The notes under the pieces were generated by a model. It saw only the letters and a program-made list of their open reading frames with translations. It had not been told where the DNA came from and did not search any database. From NCBI GenBank assembly GCA_964471665.1, contig CAYYHG010000025.1, positions 1 through 23,419 on the forward strand: a stretch of DNA of 23,419 nt. The letters run 5' to 3'. Below are positions 21,829 to 23,419 of this stretch, piece after piece (position 1 is the stretch's first letter; each line of letters opens with the position of its first letter). The DNA is from SW-9-67-25 sp964471665 (GTDB lineage Archaea; Halobacteriota; Halobacteria; Halobacteriales; Haloarculaceae). A program made the position numbers and the translations under genes.

Positions 21829-22290
21829 ATGGGACTGGAAACCATACTCCTGGCAGTCGGCCAGAGCGACGAGGACAGGCTCGACAGACTCGCGGCGACG
21901 GCGGCCGACATCGCCGGTCCGGCAGGTGCAACGGTGGCGCTGGCCCACGTCTTCACACAGGAGGAGTACGACCGGGCGCGCGGGAACCTCGATTTCGACG
22001 CGGACAGCGAGGTCACCCCGGACGTGATCGCCGGACGGTACGTCACTGTCCGGAACCTCAGCGACGCGATGGAGGACGCCGGCGTCGAGCACACCGAACA
22101 CGGGGGACTCGCCGAGAGCGAGGACGTGGGCCAGCGGATCACCTCCATCGCAGAGGACGTCGACGCAGACCTCGTCGTCATCGGTGGCCGGAAACGGTCG
22201 CCGACCGGGAAAGCCGTCTTCGGGTCGACCGCACAGGAAGTACTGCTGAACGCGCCCTGTCCCGTGACGTTCGTCCGCGGTGAGTCGTAA
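21829..22290 (+). CDS. Universal stress protein (UspA family)
   Basis: This 153-residue single-domain UspA protein opens MGLETILLAVGQSDEDRLDRLAATAADIAG. The nucleotide-binding signature is complete: DLVVIGGRKRSPTGKAVFGS, then TAQEVLLNAPCPVTFVR. The Gly-rich part matches the G-2x-G-9x-GS/T consensus, so it is of the ATP-binding type. The middle segment (HVFTQEEYDRARGNLDFDADSEVTPDVIAGRYVTVRN) is longer and more acidic than in bacterial Usp. Haloarchaea have many Usp copies with mostly unknown roles. It is followed by 246 bases before carB, with no gene seen. Confidence 0.92.
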   Translation: MGLETILLAVGQSDEDRLDRLAATAADIAGPAGATVALAHVFTQEEYDRARGNLDFDADSEVTPDVIAGRYVTVRNLSDAMEDAGVEHTEHGGLAESEDVGQRITSIAEDVDADLVVIGGRKRSPTGKAVFGSTAQEVLLNAPCPVTFVRGES

Positions 22291-22479
22291 GCGTCGCTGG
22301 AGCCGTGTCCCGGAACTCGCCGGTCCCGGGGCGCCGACAGACCGAACGGGACGACACCAGTCTTGTGACGACGGACCGGCGGGTATCGCAACGGCCCCAC
22401 ACAGCGGCCGTTCGGACCCCCTGTGGACGTGTGACGTGGCTCGTGGGAGCCCGTATCAATACGATATTCGAAACTCTCT

Positions 22480-22498
22480 TACGAGGTTCGTATTTTTT
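22480..22498 (+). terminator. Hairpin plus T6, probable terminator before carB
   Basis: TACGA (22480-22484) and TCGTA (22488-22492) form a 5-base stem with loop GGT, followed by TTTTTT (22493-22498). An upstream TACGA (22460-22464) could pair with the same TCGTA instead. It lies before the carB TATA box, so it more likely ends upstream transcription than attenuates carB. Confidence 0.45.
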
Positions 22499-22505
22499 CG
22501 CCGGG

Positions 22506-22513
22506 TTTATTAC
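22506..22513 (+). promoter_or_regulatory. TATA box of carB
   Basis: TTTATTAC is centred about 27 bases before the carB ATG at 22537, which predicts a leaderless transcript. It confirms that start. Confidence 0.7.
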
Positions 22514-22536
22514 GATGTACTCACTCCAGACAGGTA

Positions 22537-23419
22537 ATGACAGCGGGTGAAGACCGGACGATACTGCTCATCGGAAGCGGCCCGATAAAGATCGGCCAGG
22601 CGGCCGAGTTCGACTACTCCGGGGCCCAGGCCTGCCGGGCGCTCCGCGAGGAGGGCGCGCGAGTCGTGCTTGTCAACTCCAACCCGGCGACCATCATGAC
22701 CGATCCCGGGATGGCAGACGAGGTGTACATCGAACCCATCACCACGGAGGCAATCGCCGAGATCATCCGGGAGGAGAATCCCGACGGCGTCATCGCGGGG
22801 CTGGGCGGCCAGACGGGGCTGAACGTCACCGCCGAACTCGCAGAGGAAGGGGTCCTCGAGGAGTACGACGTCGACGTCATGGGGACGCCACTGGAGACAA
22901 TCTACGCCACGGAGGACCGCGAGCAGTTCAGAAAGCGCATGGAGGCCATCGGCGAGACGGTGCCCCGTTCGGAGACGATCGAATCCGTCGCGGCGGTCGA
23001 GGACGCCGTCGACTCGGTCGGTGGTCTGCCGGTCATCATGCGCACCACATACACGCTGGGGGGCGCGGGTTCGGGCGTCATCGGCGAGATGGACGAACTC
23101 GGGGACGCCGTCCGGCAGGGGCTCACCCTCTCGCGGGACGACCGCGTCATGATAACGGAGTCCATCGACGGCTGGATCGAACTGGAGTACGAGGTGATGC
23201 GCGACGCCGACAACTCCTGTATCATCATCTGCAACATGGAGAACCTCGACCCGATGGGCATCCACACCGGCGAGTCGATCGTCGTCACGCCCTCGCAGGT
23301 CATCCCCGACGAGGGCCACCAGGAGATGCGCGACTCCGCGCTGAAGGTCATCCGCGAACTCGGGATCCAGGGTGGCTGTAACATCCAGTTCGCCTGGCGC
23401 GACGACGGCACGCCGGGCG
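22537..23419 (+). CDS. carB: Carbamoyl-phosphate synthase large subunit, N-terminal part
   Basis: The first 294 residues are present; the gene runs off the window (full length is usually about 1,060). CarB uses ammonia released by CarA, bicarbonate and two ATP to make carbamoyl phosphate for arginine and pyrimidines. The start RTILLIGSGPIKIGQAAEFDYSGAQACRAL and VVLVNSNPATIMTDPGMADEVYIEPIT are diagnostic. Next come GVIAGLGGQTGLNVTAELAEEG and the ATP-grasp residues VIMRTTYTLGGAGSGVI (from about 166), then the segment SIDGWIELEYEVMRDADNSCIIICNMENLDPMGIHTGESIVV. The start is MTAGEDRT. The carA gene is not immediately upstream; a Usp gene and a terminator-like hairpin are. Confidence 0.96.
   Translation, partial: MTAGEDRTILLIGSGPIKIGQAAEFDYSGAQACRALREEGARVVLVNSNPATIMTDPGMADEVYIEPITTEAIAEIIREENPDGVIAGLGGQTGLNVTAELAEEGVLEEYDVDVMGTPLETIYATEDREQFRKRMEAIGETVPRSETIESVAAVEDAVDSVGGLPVIMRTTYTLGGAGSGVIGEMDELGDAVRQGLTLSRDDRVMITESIDGWIELEYEVMRDADNSCIIICNMENLDPMGIHTGESIVVTPSQVIPDEGHQEMRDSALKVIRELGIQGGCNIQFAWRDDGTPG

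Noticed and set aside
1..23419. CRISPR array, tRNA or rRNA genes
   Set aside because: No regularly spaced repeats and no cloverleaf or ribosomal signature were seen on either strand by eye.

Overview
The window is chromosomal DNA of a halophilic archaeon (class Halobacteria). The proteins are very acidic and low in lysine, and the genes are GC-rich with short AT-rich gaps. Many starts sit about 25-30 bases after a TATA box (leaderless transcripts). The families are typical of this class: HalX response regulator, archaeal PCNA and PriL, class I archaeal HMG-CoA reductase, and a CtaA-CtaB fusion. I cannot place the genus from sequence alone.

Layout. 1-1145 is a low-GC, gene-poor stretch. It holds a chain of hairpins that looks like the right end/omega-RNA region of an IS200/IS605-type (TnpB) element, a lone copy of a repeat arm, and small, possibly decayed genes. 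1146-4862 carries a small membrane protein, a thioredoxin-fold protein, a BtpA-family protein, a ribbon-helix-helix protein, a SWIM zinc-finger protein (reverse) and a membrane protein with a Gly/Thr/Asp repeat domain. 4847-8723 (reverse) is an information-processing block: drg GTPase, pcn (sliding clamp), a four-helix membrane protein and priL (primase large subunit). 8724-9269 is an AT-richer gap before a minimal M50-like metallopeptidase. 9891-11826 (reverse) holds a DUF1328 protein and sdhC-sdhD-sdhB, with no sdhA next to them. 11902-15130 has a MaoC-like hydratase, citrate synthase and the heme A/heme O synthase fusion. With sdh this makes a respiration/TCA neighbourhood. 15143-18114 is a divergent pair, a YtcJ-type amidohydrolase and hmgA (isoprenoid lipid synthesis). 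18151-22290 contains an unrecognised 285-residue protein, a HalX response regulator, a winged-helix-like protein, a HIT hydrolase, a ParA/MinD-like protein with a degenerate P-loop, and a UspA protein. From 22537 carB (carbamoyl-phosphate synthase large subunit) runs off the end.

The most unusual feature is a family of palindromic repeats. An 81-bp palindromic element (9718-9798) occurs again, inverted, at 6624-6783. There it is interrupted by a second 77-bp palindrome (6657-6733) flanked by a TCA duplication, so the window holds both an empty and a filled form. A diverged copy of the inner palindrome's right arm lies at 37-65, beside the TnpB-like structured RNA. Both full elements start 8-13 bases after a stop codon (pcn, and the M50-like gene).
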